Positions 41,202 through 49,196 of a stretch of DNA of 64,000 nucleotides are shown here, in pieces. The stretch covers positions 62,001-126,000 of the forward strand of contig NZ_JAZDRH010000001.1 of assembly GCF_047470865.1 (NCBI RefSeq). Reading direction: 5' to 3'. The notes below the pieces were generated by a model that saw only the letters and a list, made by a program, of their open reading frames with translations, had not been told where the DNA came from and made no database searches. The first letter of the stretch is position 1. Each line of letters starts with the position of its first letter. Source of the DNA: JAZDRH01 sp047470865. GTDB lineage: Bacteria; Pseudomonadota; Gammaproteobacteria; Pseudomonadales; Pseudomonadaceae. A program made the translations under genes and the position numbers.

Positions 41202-41243
41202 CCCGTCGTTTTGGCTATTTTAATAGATAGTCAAAAAGGCGGG
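41202..41243 (+). other. Nested hairpin between leuB and asd
   Basis: CCCGTC (41202-41207) pairs with GGCGGG (41238-41243) and inside it GGCTAT (41213-41218) with ATAGTC (41227-41232), each with a G-T wobble. No T tract follows, so it may be an asd leader structure rather than a leuB terminator. Confidence 0.35.
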
Positions 41244-41271
41244 TTATTTCTTTATACAGGTGTAGTTGCAG

Positions 41272-42384
41272 ATGAAACGTGTAGGTCTTATCGGTTGGCG
41301 TGGCATGGTTGGCTCAGTCCTCATGCAGCGCATGCAAGAAGAACGTGATTTCGATTTAATCGAGCCTATCTTCTTTACCACATCCAATGTTGGCGGTCAG
41401 GCTCCTGAAGTGGGTAAAGATACGCCTACGCTTAAAGATGCCTATAGTATTGATGAGCTAAAGACCTTAGATATTATTATCACCTGTCAAGGTGGTGACT
41501 ACACAAATGAAGTATTCCCTAAGCTGCGTGCTGCAGGCTGGCAAGGCTATTGGATTGATGCCGCCTCCGCATTACGTATGGAAGATGACTCCGTTATTAT
41601 TTTAGATCCTGTTAACCGGAAGGTAATTGATCAGTCCTTAGATGCAGGTCGTAAAGATTTTATTGGCGGTAACTGTACAGTTAGCTTGATGTTAATGGGC
41701 TTAGGTGGCTTGTTTGAGGCGGGCTTGGTTGAGTGGATGAGTGTGATGACTTATCAAGCAGCCAGTGGTGCAGGCGCACAAAATATGCGCGAACTAATTA
41801 AGCAGATGGGTGCTATCCGTGACAGTGTAGCTGATGAGTTGGCCGATCCTGCCTCTGCTATTTTAGATATTGATCGTAAAGTGGCGCAGATGCAACGTAG
41901 CGAACACTTCCCTACTGAACATTTTGGGGTACCGCTAGCAGGCAGTCTTATTCCTTGGATTGACAAAGCGCTGCCTAATGGTCAAAGCCGTGAGGAATGG
42001 AAAGGCCAGGCTGAAACTAACAAAATTTTAGGGCGCTTTAAAAACCCTATTCCTGTAGATGGTATGTGCGTCCGTATTGGTGCTATGCGCTGCCATAGTC
42101 AAGCGCTAACTATTAAGCTAAACAAAGATGTGCCTTTAACAGATATTGAGCAGCTCATTAGTCAGCATAATCCTTGGGTGAAGCTGGTACCTAATCAGCG
42201 AGAAGTTTCTATGCATGAATTAACACCTACTGCTGTAACAGGAACTATGAGTATTCCTGTAGGTCGTTTGCGTAAATTGAATATGGGATCACAGTTTTTA
42301 GGTGCATTCACTGTAGGGGATCAATTACTATGGGGTGCAGCTGAACCATTGCGACGTATGTTGCGAATTTTACTGGAACGTTAA
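41272..42384 (+). CDS. asd: Aspartate-semialdehyde dehydrogenase
   Basis: A 370-residue NADP enzyme that reduces aspartyl phosphate, supplying lysine/DAP, threonine and methionine. ATG 41272 gives MKRVGLIGWRGMVGSVLMQRM with the Rossmann G-x-x-G-M-V-G. The catalytic Cys lies in GGNCTVSLMLMGLGGLF (about residue 134) and the acid/base region in RIGAMRCHSQALTIKL. This is the long proteobacterial Asd form, identical in length to the P. aeruginosa protein. A second asd-like gene is known beside it in P. aeruginosa (PA3116) but is absent here. Upstream pathway outputs feed MetZ, in this same window. Confidence 0.96.
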   Translation: MKRVGLIGWRGMVGSVLMQRMQEERDFDLIEPIFFTTSNVGGQAPEVGKDTPTLKDAYSIDELKTLDIIITCQGGDYTNEVFPKLRAAGWQGYWIDAASALRMEDDSVIILDPVNRKVIDQSLDAGRKDFIGGNCTVSLMLMGLGGLFEAGLVEWMSVMTYQAASGAGAQNMRELIKQMGAIRDSVADELADPASAILDIDRKVAQMQRSEHFPTEHFGVPLAGSLIPWIDKALPNGQSREEWKGQAETNKILGRFKNPIPVDGMCVRIGAMRCHSQALTIKLNKDVPLTDIEQLISQHNPWVKLVPNQREVSMHELTPTAVTGTMSIPVGRLRKLNMGSQFLGAFTVGDQLLWGAAEPLRRMLRILLER

Positions 42385-42405
42385 AATAGCTGCTGTAAAT
42401 CAAAG

Positions 42406-42432
42406 AAAGGTCGCTAAAAAGCGACCTTTTTT
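42406..42432 (+). terminator. Rho-independent terminator of asd
   Basis: Stem AAAGGTCGC (42406-42414) / GCGACCTTT (42421-42429), a six-base loop, then further T residues. It lies 22 bases after the asd stop. Confidence 0.9.
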
Positions 42433-42566
42433 ATTAATCTTTGTTTTTCATGTTAAATCAATGCTTTAATTTGTGCAGCACGTCCACTAAATCAGACGCT
42501 TAAGTTGATAATTTAGACTCAAAGGTTGATGTAACATCTTGAATTAGAATTGAGTCAAAGAAAAAA

Positions 42567-42584
42567 TAACGTATACATACGTTA
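42567..42584. promoter_or_regulatory. 18-bp palindrome upstream of fimV
   Basis: TAACGTAT-AC-ATACGTTA is a perfect 8-bp-arm palindrome 100 bases before the fimV start. A regulator-binding site is inferred; the regulator is unknown. Confidence 0.45.
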
Positions 42585-42683
42585 ATTGTTTGTTTTCAGT
42601 TAACTCACGTCTGGCTATCATGGTTGTGATGATGAAAGCTTTACATGGCCCTAATGTGGGAAAGAATTAAGGGATAACTTCAT

Positions 42684-45335
42684 ATGCTTCAGGTTCGCAA
42701 GTTGGTGTTGGCAATTGCAGCCGTGACTACATTTTCTTCCAGCGCTGCTTTTGCGCTTGGCCTTGGTGAGATTAAAGTTCACTCTAAACTCAACCAACCG
42801 CTAAATGCAGAAATTGAACTGTTAGACACTAGAGGTCTTACGGCAACAGAGATGAAACCTGCTTTAGCTTCGCCTGAAGACTTTGCGATGGCGGGGGTTG
42901 ATCGTAACTATGGCCTAACTAGCCTTAGGTTTACGCCTATTATTAAAAATGGCAAAAGCTACGTGCGTGTAACTACGCAAAAGCCTATAAACGAGCCTTA
43001 TCTTAATTTCTTAATGGAAATGGTATGGCCCGATGGTAAGTTGCTACGTGAGTACACCTTGTTGCTCGATCCGCCAAACTATGTGCCGCAAAAAATTGTT
43101 TATGCGCCCGCTGTAGCGCCTAGTCTTGCTCCAGTGACTGTGACGACCGCGAGCGAGCCATTAACAAAGCAGCCACCGCAAGTAGCACCTAATAAAACAG
43201 CGGCAGAGCAACCCGCAGTTGCTGCCAATCAACCACGTGTTGCTCCAACTCAGCCACTGTCAAAACCTTTACCTGCAAGCGCTGTACAGCAGCAGACTGC
43301 AAGTAAGCAGCCATCTACTCCTGCTAAAGGACAAGGTGCTCAACAGGCTGGCGAGTATAAGGTTAAGAAAAACGACACATTATGGGACATTGCCAACGAA
43401 GTTTCGGGTGGTCGTAACGTCAACCAAACCATGCTGGCGTTGCAGGACTTAAACCCTAAAGCCTTTATCAATGGTAATATTAACCAGCTTAGAGAAGGCT
43501 ATACCCTACGTACACCTTCTGAACAAGAAGTGCGTAGCCGTACTCGCGCACAAGCCATTGCTGAAGTTCAAAACCAAAATAGTGCTTGGCGTAATGAGCC
43601 AGCCCCTAAGCGTCAGTTAGATGCTGGTCGAGTAGCACAGGCTGGTTCAGCACCATCTAAGGTTGCAAAACCTGACCAACTGCGTATTGAGGGCAGCTCT
43701 GGTAAGGGGCAGCAAGGCCAGGATCGTGGTAATACAAATAATGCAGCCTTAGCTGCAGAGTTAGCTCAATTAAAAGAGTCAATTGATTCTTTACGCTTAG
43801 AAAATCAAGAATTGCAAAGTCGTGTTTCTGACTTAAATAGTCAGTTAACTAAGGCACAGCAGATCGCTCAGCTGAAAAGTAATCAACTTGCTCAGTTGCA
43901 AGAATCCTTAGCCAAACAGGAGCAGGCTGTAAAACCAGAGGCAGTCGCAACTCAGCCTGAAGAGGTTAAACAAAACGAGGACGGCTCAGAGGAAAAACCT
44001 GATACAAATGCATTGCCAGCTGTTAAGCCAGCAGCGCCAGAGGTTTCTACTGCTACTGTGCCTGAGGTACAAGAGTCCCCAAAGTCTGAACCCCAGCCAG
44101 AGCCAAAAGCTGAGTCTAAACCAGTCTATAGTGAGCCTGAGCCATTTGTAGATGATAGCTCATTCTTAGAGTCATTATTGGCTGACCCAGTAATGATGGC
44201 TGCTGTTGGTGGGGGGGTAATTTTACTATTACTTGTTGCGATATTAGCTCGTCGTCGTCTTGCTGCGAAAAAAAATGCAAATCTTGAAGAAGATTCAACA
44301 GTTACTGCTGTTGAGCTACCTGTTGCAGCAAAGTCCGCCGTTCCAGCAGCTAATATTATTGACTCTCCAGTACCCGATGCTGTAGATACCGTTTTAGAAG
44401 ATGCTGATACTTATATTAAGTTTGGACGCTTTCCAGAAGCTATAGAAGTATTAGAGCAAGCAATAGGTAAACAACCAAAGCGTATCGATCTACGCAATAA
44501 GTTAGCAGGGCTCTATGCTCAAACAGGTAATAAAGATGCTTTTAATACTCAGTTACGCGAGTTGCAGGCATTAAATGCAGACACTGAAGTGCAGTTTTTA
44601 AGTGTTAAGTTTGCTGAGCTCGTTGAAAAAGCGCCTGAGCTATCAGATGATCTGCTAGATCTGGAGTTTAATGTAACTAGTCCTGCACCGGCTCAAACCA
44701 GTACAAGCACGGAATTTGACTTCCAGGAAGAACAAGCAGCTGCCACACAAGGCACCGATGATTTTGACTTGTCTAGCTTCGAAGCGGAGTTGAATGATGC
44801 ATCAGCTAGCTTAGATGCAGGTTTTGCTGAACTTGATTTAACGGAAAAGCCAGTACAGCCATCTGAGCCGGTTATTGAGCCTCAGGCCGCATCAACTGAA
44901 ATGGAATTTAACCTAGATGAGTTAGCTCAAGAGCCAGAAGTTCAAGTAGCTTTACCTGAACTAGAGCCAGAAACGCCATCTACGGATGAGTTACTAACTG
45001 AGCTTGACCAAATGTTAGATGTGGCAGACAACACTGTTGCCTCGACAACTACCAAAGACAGCGACTTTGATTTCTCATTACCAGAAGATAATTTTGCATC
45101 TGCAGCACCTATGGATGAGGTTGCAGTTGCTGATGAGGGCTTTGCTTTTGAGGAAGGTGATGACTTCAATATGCTAGAAGGTACAGATATGAACGCAACC
45201 AAACTGGATTTGGCTCAAGCCTATATTGATATGGGTGACAAAGACGGCGCGCGTGATATTTTAAATGAAGTTCTAGCTGAAGGTAACGACCAGCAGAAGC
45301 AAACGGCACAAGGGCTCATTGCAAAACTAGGATAG
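42684..45335 (+). CDS. fimV: FimV peptidoglycan-binding polar scaffold protein
   Basis: An 883-residue inner-membrane protein needed in pseudomonads for type IV pilus assembly and twitching, with effects on polar organisation. It has a signal peptide (MLQVRKLVLAIAAVTTFSSS), the FimV N-terminal domain (LGLGEIKVHSKLNQPLNAEI...), a Pro/Gln-rich linker, a LysM domain at about 222-270 (GEYKVKKNDTLWDIANEV), and a coiled coil (LKESIDSLRLENQELQSRVS). One membrane helix lies at about 508-528, and a cytoplasmic acidic part has TPR repeats (about 560-620) and the FimV C-terminal domain (ATKLDLAQAYIDMGDKDGAR). All domains are present. Ribosome site is weak (GGGATAAC). Confidence 0.93.
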   Translation: MLQVRKLVLAIAAVTTFSSSAAFALGLGEIKVHSKLNQPLNAEIELLDTRGLTATEMKPALASPEDFAMAGVDRNYGLTSLRFTPIIKNGKSYVRVTTQKPINEPYLNFLMEMVWPDGKLLREYTLLLDPPNYVPQKIVYAPAVAPSLAPVTVTTASEPLTKQPPQVAPNKTAAEQPAVAANQPRVAPTQPLSKPLPASAVQQQTASKQPSTPAKGQGAQQAGEYKVKKNDTLWDIANEVSGGRNVNQTMLALQDLNPKAFINGNINQLREGYTLRTPSEQEVRSRTRAQAIAEVQNQNSAWRNEPAPKRQLDAGRVAQAGSAPSKVAKPDQLRIEGSSGKGQQGQDRGNTNNAALAAELAQLKESIDSLRLENQELQSRVSDLNSQLTKAQQIAQLKSNQLAQLQESLAKQEQAVKPEAVATQPEEVKQNEDGSEEKPDTNALPAVKPAAPEVSTATVPEVQESPKSEPQPEPKAESKPVYSEPEPFVDDSSFLESLLADPVMMAAVGGGVILLLLVAILARRRLAAKKNANLEEDSTVTAVELPVAAKSAVPAANIIDSPVPDAVDTVLEDADTYIKFGRFPEAIEVLEQAIGKQPKRIDLRNKLAGLYAQTGNKDAFNTQLRELQALNADTEVQFLSVKFAELVEKAPELSDDLLDLEFNVTSPAPAQTSTSTEFDFQEEQAAATQGTDDFDLSSFEAELNDASASLDAGFAELDLTEKPVQPSEPVIEPQAASTEMEFNLDELAQEPEVQVALPELEPETPSTDELLTELDQMLDVADNTVASTTTKDSDFDFSLPEDNFASAAPMDEVAVADEGFAFEEGDDFNMLEGTDMNATKLDLAQAYIDMGDKDGARDILNEVLAEGNDQQKQTAQGLIAKLG

Positions 45336-45360
45336 TTTGTAAATAATGAGTCATTATGAA

Positions 45361-45386
45361 AGGCAGCCAATATGGCTGCCTTTTTA
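45361..45386 (+). terminator. Rho-independent terminator of fimV
   Basis: Stem AGGCAGCCA (45361-45369) / TGGCTGCCT (45373-45381) with a three-base loop, followed by TTTT. Confidence 0.92.
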
Positions 45387-45823
45387 TTTTAATGTAGTTA
45401 GATAAATACAAGTATTTTCTGTTTTTTGGAGTATTTATGAGACTATGTAACGTTATAAAAAGTATTCTTTTTTAATATTTACTGCTTTATTATTTGGTCA
45501 TCTGATAGGGTTTTTTTTGATATTAAAGGCTAATCTTGTTGGCTGTTTTATTCGTTGTTTAGATAAGATTAAATTATGCGGGCTTGGCCCAAGCTTCACT
45601 ATTTTTAGAGTATTATGGCTTAGGTTTTATTGTGATAAATTCTTGCAGGTCAAATAGGTTATAAGTCTATACGCAGGAATAGCTCGTGGTTGATTCTATT
45701 ATTTTATATAAAGCGGAGTAGGAAAATTGGAAAAATAAATAATAAATAGTTGATAAATTTTTTTTATTGATTTTAAAAAAAATTATGTCAAGATATCTAA
45801 AATTAATTGTAAGAGATAAAAAT
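45387..45823. other. AT-rich intergenic stretch after fimV
   Basis: No convincing gene in either strand. The DNA is more AT-rich than the genes around it, with one GCTTGGCCCAAGC near-palindrome at about 45583-45595 that lacks a T tract. It begins the 2.2-kb insertion between fimV and truA. Confidence 0.5.
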
Positions 45824-46318
45824 ATGAAATATACACAATACCTAAAAAGCTTAATTTTTCTTGTTTTTCTTATACCACTGACCGTCAATGCCAAAACAGA
45901 GCAGTTTGGTAGGAATAACTTTAAAATTGATAAGTGCGTGTTAGTGAAGGATGCATTCTTTAGGGAGAATCAATTTAACTCTTATACCTTACTGGTGCAG
46001 TGCGCTGATCTTGATGAAATGCAAGCCTATGCAAACGGTCAGCGTAAAAGCTTTATGGTGTATACCCTCCCACAAGGACGCTACTCAAAGAATGGTACAA
46101 AGGGAATAAAACTTCCTGTACACCATAAAAAAGGTGCCGTCTGGACCTTTATTTTTAACTATCATCCGCGTACTGGCCAATGGATGTGGGATCATATCTA
46201 TGCACAAATGACAGCAAAGCCATTTAGTAAGTGGGAAGATGCTATGGGATCAGACCCTGAGATTACATACTCTGAATATGTGACGACTGTTGATAAACTC
46301 CTTTCTGGTGAGTGGTAA
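45824..46318 (+). CDS. Exported protein of unknown function, 164 residues
   Basis: ATG 45824 yields a clear Sec signal peptide (KSLIFLVFLIPLTVNA, cut before KTEQ); frame residues before it are unlikely to be translated. The mature part of about 140 residues is beta-rich, with a Trp-rich end (WTFIFNYHPRTGQWMWDHIY) and paired Cys residues in IDKCVLV and LLVQCADL that could form a disulfide. No family recognised. It is followed 5 bases later by a lipoprotein gene, likely forming a two-gene secreted unit, and lies in an AT-rich accessory segment. Confidence 0.7.
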   Translation: MKYTQYLKSLIFLVFLIPLTVNAKTEQFGRNNFKIDKCVLVKDAFFRENQFNSYTLLVQCADLDEMQAYANGQRKSFMVYTLPQGRYSKNGTKGIKLPVHHKKGAVWTFIFNYHPRTGQWMWDHIYAQMTAKPFSKWEDAMGSDPEITYSEYVTTVDKLLSGEW

Positions 46319-46323
46319 TTAAT

Positions 46324-46548
46324 ATGAAAAAAATAGCACTTATTCTGACGTTGTCACTACCCATTTTTATCTCAGGCTGTACTAACCCAGAAGGTTTTTT
46401 TGAAGTTTTACTTGATCCGGAAACAGGTGTATTAGCGCCTAAGGGTGGTGCTAATACAACCAATACTAATCGGAGAATGGGTACAATGAAACCAGATACA
46501 GCGGTACAAAAAGAAGCGCAAGCTTATGCGAGACAGTTGTTTAGATAG
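46324..46548 (+). CDS. Small lipoprotein, 74 residues
   Basis: ATG 46324 gives a short signal peptide with lipobox ISGC (MKKIALILTLSLPIFISGC). The mature part of about 55 residues includes DPETGVLAPKGGANTTNTNR and a helical end (AVQKEAQAYARQLFR). It starts five bases after the previous gene, so both are probably one transcript ending at the terminator at 46576. The family is not recognised. Confidence 0.68.
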   Translation: MKKIALILTLSLPIFISGCTNPEGFFEVLLDPETGVLAPKGGANTTNTNRRMGTMKPDTAVQKEAQAYARQLFR

Positions 46549-46575
46549 TTTATTAGGTTGAAGCTAACCTAGTGT

Positions 46576-46600
46576 AAAAACCCGCCTTGGCGGGTTTTTT
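46576..46600 (+). terminator. Rho-independent terminator
   Basis: A run AAAAACCCGC (46576-46585) pairs with GCGGGTTTTT (46590-46599), with a CTTG loop and T tract. It closes the two exported-protein genes. Confidence 0.88.
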
Positions 46601-46950
46601 CTTATCAAGAACAACGGTGTATTGGCAACAATGATATAGCTGATACACCCATGGCATTATTTAATAAACATATTTTAAAATATCTAGCTAAGGTGTTGAA
46701 CCATCAGTAATCGCTATGCGAAATTCAAGCTAGGTTTATTTGTGAGCCAGCTTGAGTGTATTAAGCTACCTTTATTGAGAAGGTATCTAAAAGATGGAGT
46801 ATGCACAGCATTGAGCTAATATTAAACAAATATGAGCCGCTCTCTAATACTGCTAATACAAGGCCGATGTTTGCTAAAGGATGCAAAGTCAAATAATTAA
46901 GTTAATCATAATTAGAAAGCTTTAATACTATCGCGTGGTGCAAAATATTC
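46601..46950. other. Gene-free stretch before the DUF4189 remnant
   Basis: I find no coding sequence here. Short inverted repeats such as TACCTT/AAGGTA occur, and around 46831 a GAGCCGC...CTCTAATA stretch resembles a piece of the DUF4189 remnant at about 46993-47013, possibly an old duplication. Confidence 0.4.
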
Positions 46951-47193
46951 TTATTCCTTTGCATTCTTTTCTTCAACTTCACGACAGCCTTGAGCCGCAT
47001 GTGCTCTAATATTGTGTGCGCCTATGGCATCCTAGCTCCAACCTGTATTTTGGGTTATAGGTGACCAATGCACAGAGATGCAACCGCTAGAGAAACTTAC
47101 AACAGCCTGACATTGACCAGTCTGCCCAGTGTTATTACGGATACAATATTTTTCAGCTTCTCTCAACGCCTTATTTTTGATGGCCAATTTCAT
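46951..47193 (-). pseudogene. DUF4189-like gene with an in-frame TAG
   Basis: From ATG 47193 on the minus strand, with AGGAGG (47197-47202) just upstream, 53 codons run to TAG (47032-47034), after which the same frame continues 26 more codons to TAA (46951-46953). The joined translation shows the DUF4189 pattern: A-x3-A-x2-Y-C, QCQAVVSFSSGCISVHWSP, then DAIGAHNIRAHAAQGC-R-E-V-E. The pattern continues across the TAG, so the stop is a late mutation or is read through. No signal peptide remains, so the 5' part of the usual secreted domain has been lost as well. Short for the family. Confidence 0.55.
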
Positions 47194-47203
47194 ACACCTC
47201 CTG

Positions 47204-47578
47204 TAGCCCCAGTTTGCTTATTAATATAGACAGTCTCAATAGTTAGCATGAGCACTTGTTATTGGGGTCGAAAAGAAGGGTAAAGCTAAGCTAAGTTTTT
47301 AAACAGGCTCATAAATTTACTTTTTAATACAGTACTAGATATATCTATACTATCAGGATTTCAACTCATAACCTGAAGTATGAGCAAGTAAACAGGCAAA
47401 TCTTTAGTAAAGCCTAGAGGTCGATTCAGCTGAGTAAAAAGCCAGCAGAGAGTAAAGTCTGTATGCTGCGATATGATTTTTTGTATAGACTGCAATTTTG
47501 TTTTGGGTAAAACAAAAATAGCTCTAAATAGGTGGTATCTTTGATTCTGAAATTTAATAGAATATCCGTATTTTCAAT
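47204..47578. other. Gene-free stretch upstream of truA
   Basis: No gene was found. It holds a perfect 9-bp hairpin TTTTGTTTT-gggt-AAAACAAAA (47496-47517), 62 bases before truA, not followed by a T tract. A truA promoter must lie here but I could not pick one. Confidence 0.45.
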
Positions 47579-48439
47579 ATGTTAGATATAGATAAAGCAG
47601 TTAATACAGCTACCTCTGGCATAGCTAGAATAGCCTTAGGCGTTGAGTATAAAGGCTCAAGCTACCGAGGGTTTCAACGCCAGCCAGATGGAATTCCAAG
47701 CATTCAGGCTTGTTTAGAACAGGCGCTAAGCCAAGTTGCAGGTGGTGCGGAAATCAGCTTGACATGTGCTGGACGAACCGATGCTATGGTACATGCCTGT
47801 ATGCAGGTAGTGCATTTTGATACGCCAGTAATGCGCACAGAGAAAGCCTGGGTTATGGGCGCTAATAGTTATTTGCCTGCTGATATTAGCGTGATTTGGG
47901 CAAAACCTATGCCAGTTCATTTTGATGCGCGCTTTAGTGCTTATGCTCGGCGCTATCGCTACGTTATTTATAGTGATTTAATACGTCCAGCGCATATGCA
48001 TCAAGAAGTCACATGGACCTATAAAAAGCTTGACCTAAATAAAATGCAACAAGCGGCTGATTTGTTATTGGGTACGCATGATTTTAGTTCTTTTCGAGCA
48101 GCAGAGTGTCAAGCTAAAACACCTATAAAAACAGTGTATCACGCTAAGATTTTGGCTTTTGGTCAGTTCCTTGTGCTTGATATTCGAGCAGATGCTTTTT
48201 TACATCATATGGTACGCAATATAGTGGGAGTTTTAATGCGCATTGGTGCAGGAGAGCGCCCAGTGAGTTGGATGCTAGACGTTTTAGCTGCAAAAGATCG
48301 CAAGCAAGCTGATGTTACGGCGCCGCCTTATGGACTTTATATGATAAAGGCAGATTATCCAGAAGAGTTTGCTGTTCCTAAACGCTATTTAGGACCTCAT
48401 TTTTTATCAGCCTTACCCGATGTGGAGCAACAGCAATGA
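47579..48439 (+). CDS. truA: tRNA pseudouridine(38-40) synthase TruA
   Basis: A 286-residue enzyme that makes pseudouridine in the tRNA anticodon stem. The catalytic Asp lies in CAGRTDAMVHA, where the usual DAGVHA glycine is Met; the Asp and Arg are intact. RYRYVIYSD, LLGTHDFSSFRAAEC and FLHHMVRNIVGVLMRIGAG are the other conserved segments. ATG 47579 has no strong ribosome site. Its end overlaps trpF by 4 bases (ATGA), as in pseudomonads. Confidence 0.95.
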   Translation: MLDIDKAVNTATSGIARIALGVEYKGSSYRGFQRQPDGIPSIQACLEQALSQVAGGAEISLTCAGRTDAMVHACMQVVHFDTPVMRTEKAWVMGANSYLPADISVIWAKPMPVHFDARFSAYARRYRYVIYSDLIRPAHMHQEVTWTYKKLDLNKMQQAADLLLGTHDFSSFRAAECQAKTPIKTVYHAKILAFGQFLVLDIRADAFLHHMVRNIVGVLMRIGAGERPVSWMLDVLAAKDRKQADVTAPPYGLYMIKADYPEEFAVPKRYLGPHFLSALPDVEQQQ

Positions 48440-49056
48440 AGTGGGTGCGTAGCAAAATTTGTGGCATCACTCGGATTGAAGATGGACTTTGTGCTGCGCA
48501 TATGGGAGCAGATGCCATTGGGTTGGTTTTTTATGAAAAAAGCCCTCGTTATGTTGGTTTAGATCAAGCACGCAGTATTGTTCAAGCCATGCCAGCCTTT
48601 GTTAGTATTGTAGGCTTATTTGTGAATGCACAAGCAGCGCAGATTAAGCAGACTTTTGACTATGTTGGTTTAGACTTGATCCAGTACCACGGCGATGAGA
48701 CGGCTAGCTTTTGTGAAGCCTTAGCCTTGCCTTATATTCGAGCGTTGCGTATGCAGCCTGATGTAGATATTGCGCAAGTAGCTAAAACCTATGTCAATGC
48801 TAGAGGTATTTTGCTTGACTCGTATGTGCCAGGTTTGCCAGGCGGAACAGGTGAGGTATTTAATTGGTCGTTGATTCCTTCATTAGATAAACCGTTAATT
48901 TTAGCCGGTGGTTTATCTAGCACTAACATTGCCCAGGCTGTAGCTCAGGTGCAACCTTGGGCGGTAGATGTGAGTGGCGGTGTTGAACAAGCGAAGGGTA
49001 TTAAAAGTGCCGAAAAAATAACTGATTTTATGCAGGCTTTGCGCGCTAATAGATAG
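48436..49056 (+). CDS. trpF: Phosphoribosylanthranilate isomerase TrpF
   Basis: A 206-residue TIM-barrel enzyme of tryptophan synthesis. The catalytic Cys is in SKICGITRIEDG, the catalytic Asp in GILLDSYVPGLPGGTG, and the phosphate-binding end in LAGGLSSTNIAQAV...VDVSGGVEQAKGIKSAEKI. It overlaps truA by ATGA. The other trp genes are elsewhere, as in Pseudomonas. Confidence 0.96.
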   Translation: MKWVRSKICGITRIEDGLCAAHMGADAIGLVFYEKSPRYVGLDQARSIVQAMPAFVSIVGLFVNAQAAQIKQTFDYVGLDLIQYHGDETASFCEALALPYIRALRMQPDVDIAQVAKTYVNARGILLDSYVPGLPGGTGEVFNWSLIPSLDKPLILAGGLSSTNIAQAVAQVQPWAVDVSGGVEQAKGIKSAEKITDFMQALRANR

Positions 49057-49122
49057 CAATAAATGTGACGAGTAAGTTAAAACTACCGTCACTGCTAGTA
49101 ATTAATTTAACGAACACTGCGT

Positions 49123-49175
49123 GGGCAGATAATTTTGCCCAGCTTAGATTTTAATGACTGTGTCCAAAACACAGT
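49123..49175 (+). promoter_or_regulatory. Paired stem-loops in the accD leader
   Basis: Two hairpins precede accD: GGGCA/TGCCC (49123-49140) and ACTGTGT/ACACAGT (49157-49175, five-base loop). The ribosome site CTGGAG at about 49181-49186 follows. AccD protein of E. coli is known to bind acc mRNA, so a translational role is possible, but this is inference. Confidence 0.4.
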
Positions 49176-49196
49176 AACGGCTGGAGTACTTCTCTA

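Noticed and set aside
45583..45595. GCTTGGCCCAAGC near-palindrome as terminator
   Set aside because: No T tract and no gene immediately upstream; the fimV terminator is already at 45361.
45667..45894. Minus-strand 75-codon frame upstream of the exported orphan
   Set aside because: Very AT-rich with Leu/Ile/Phe-heavy translation, no ribosome site, and it overlaps the signal peptide region of the better plus-strand gene.
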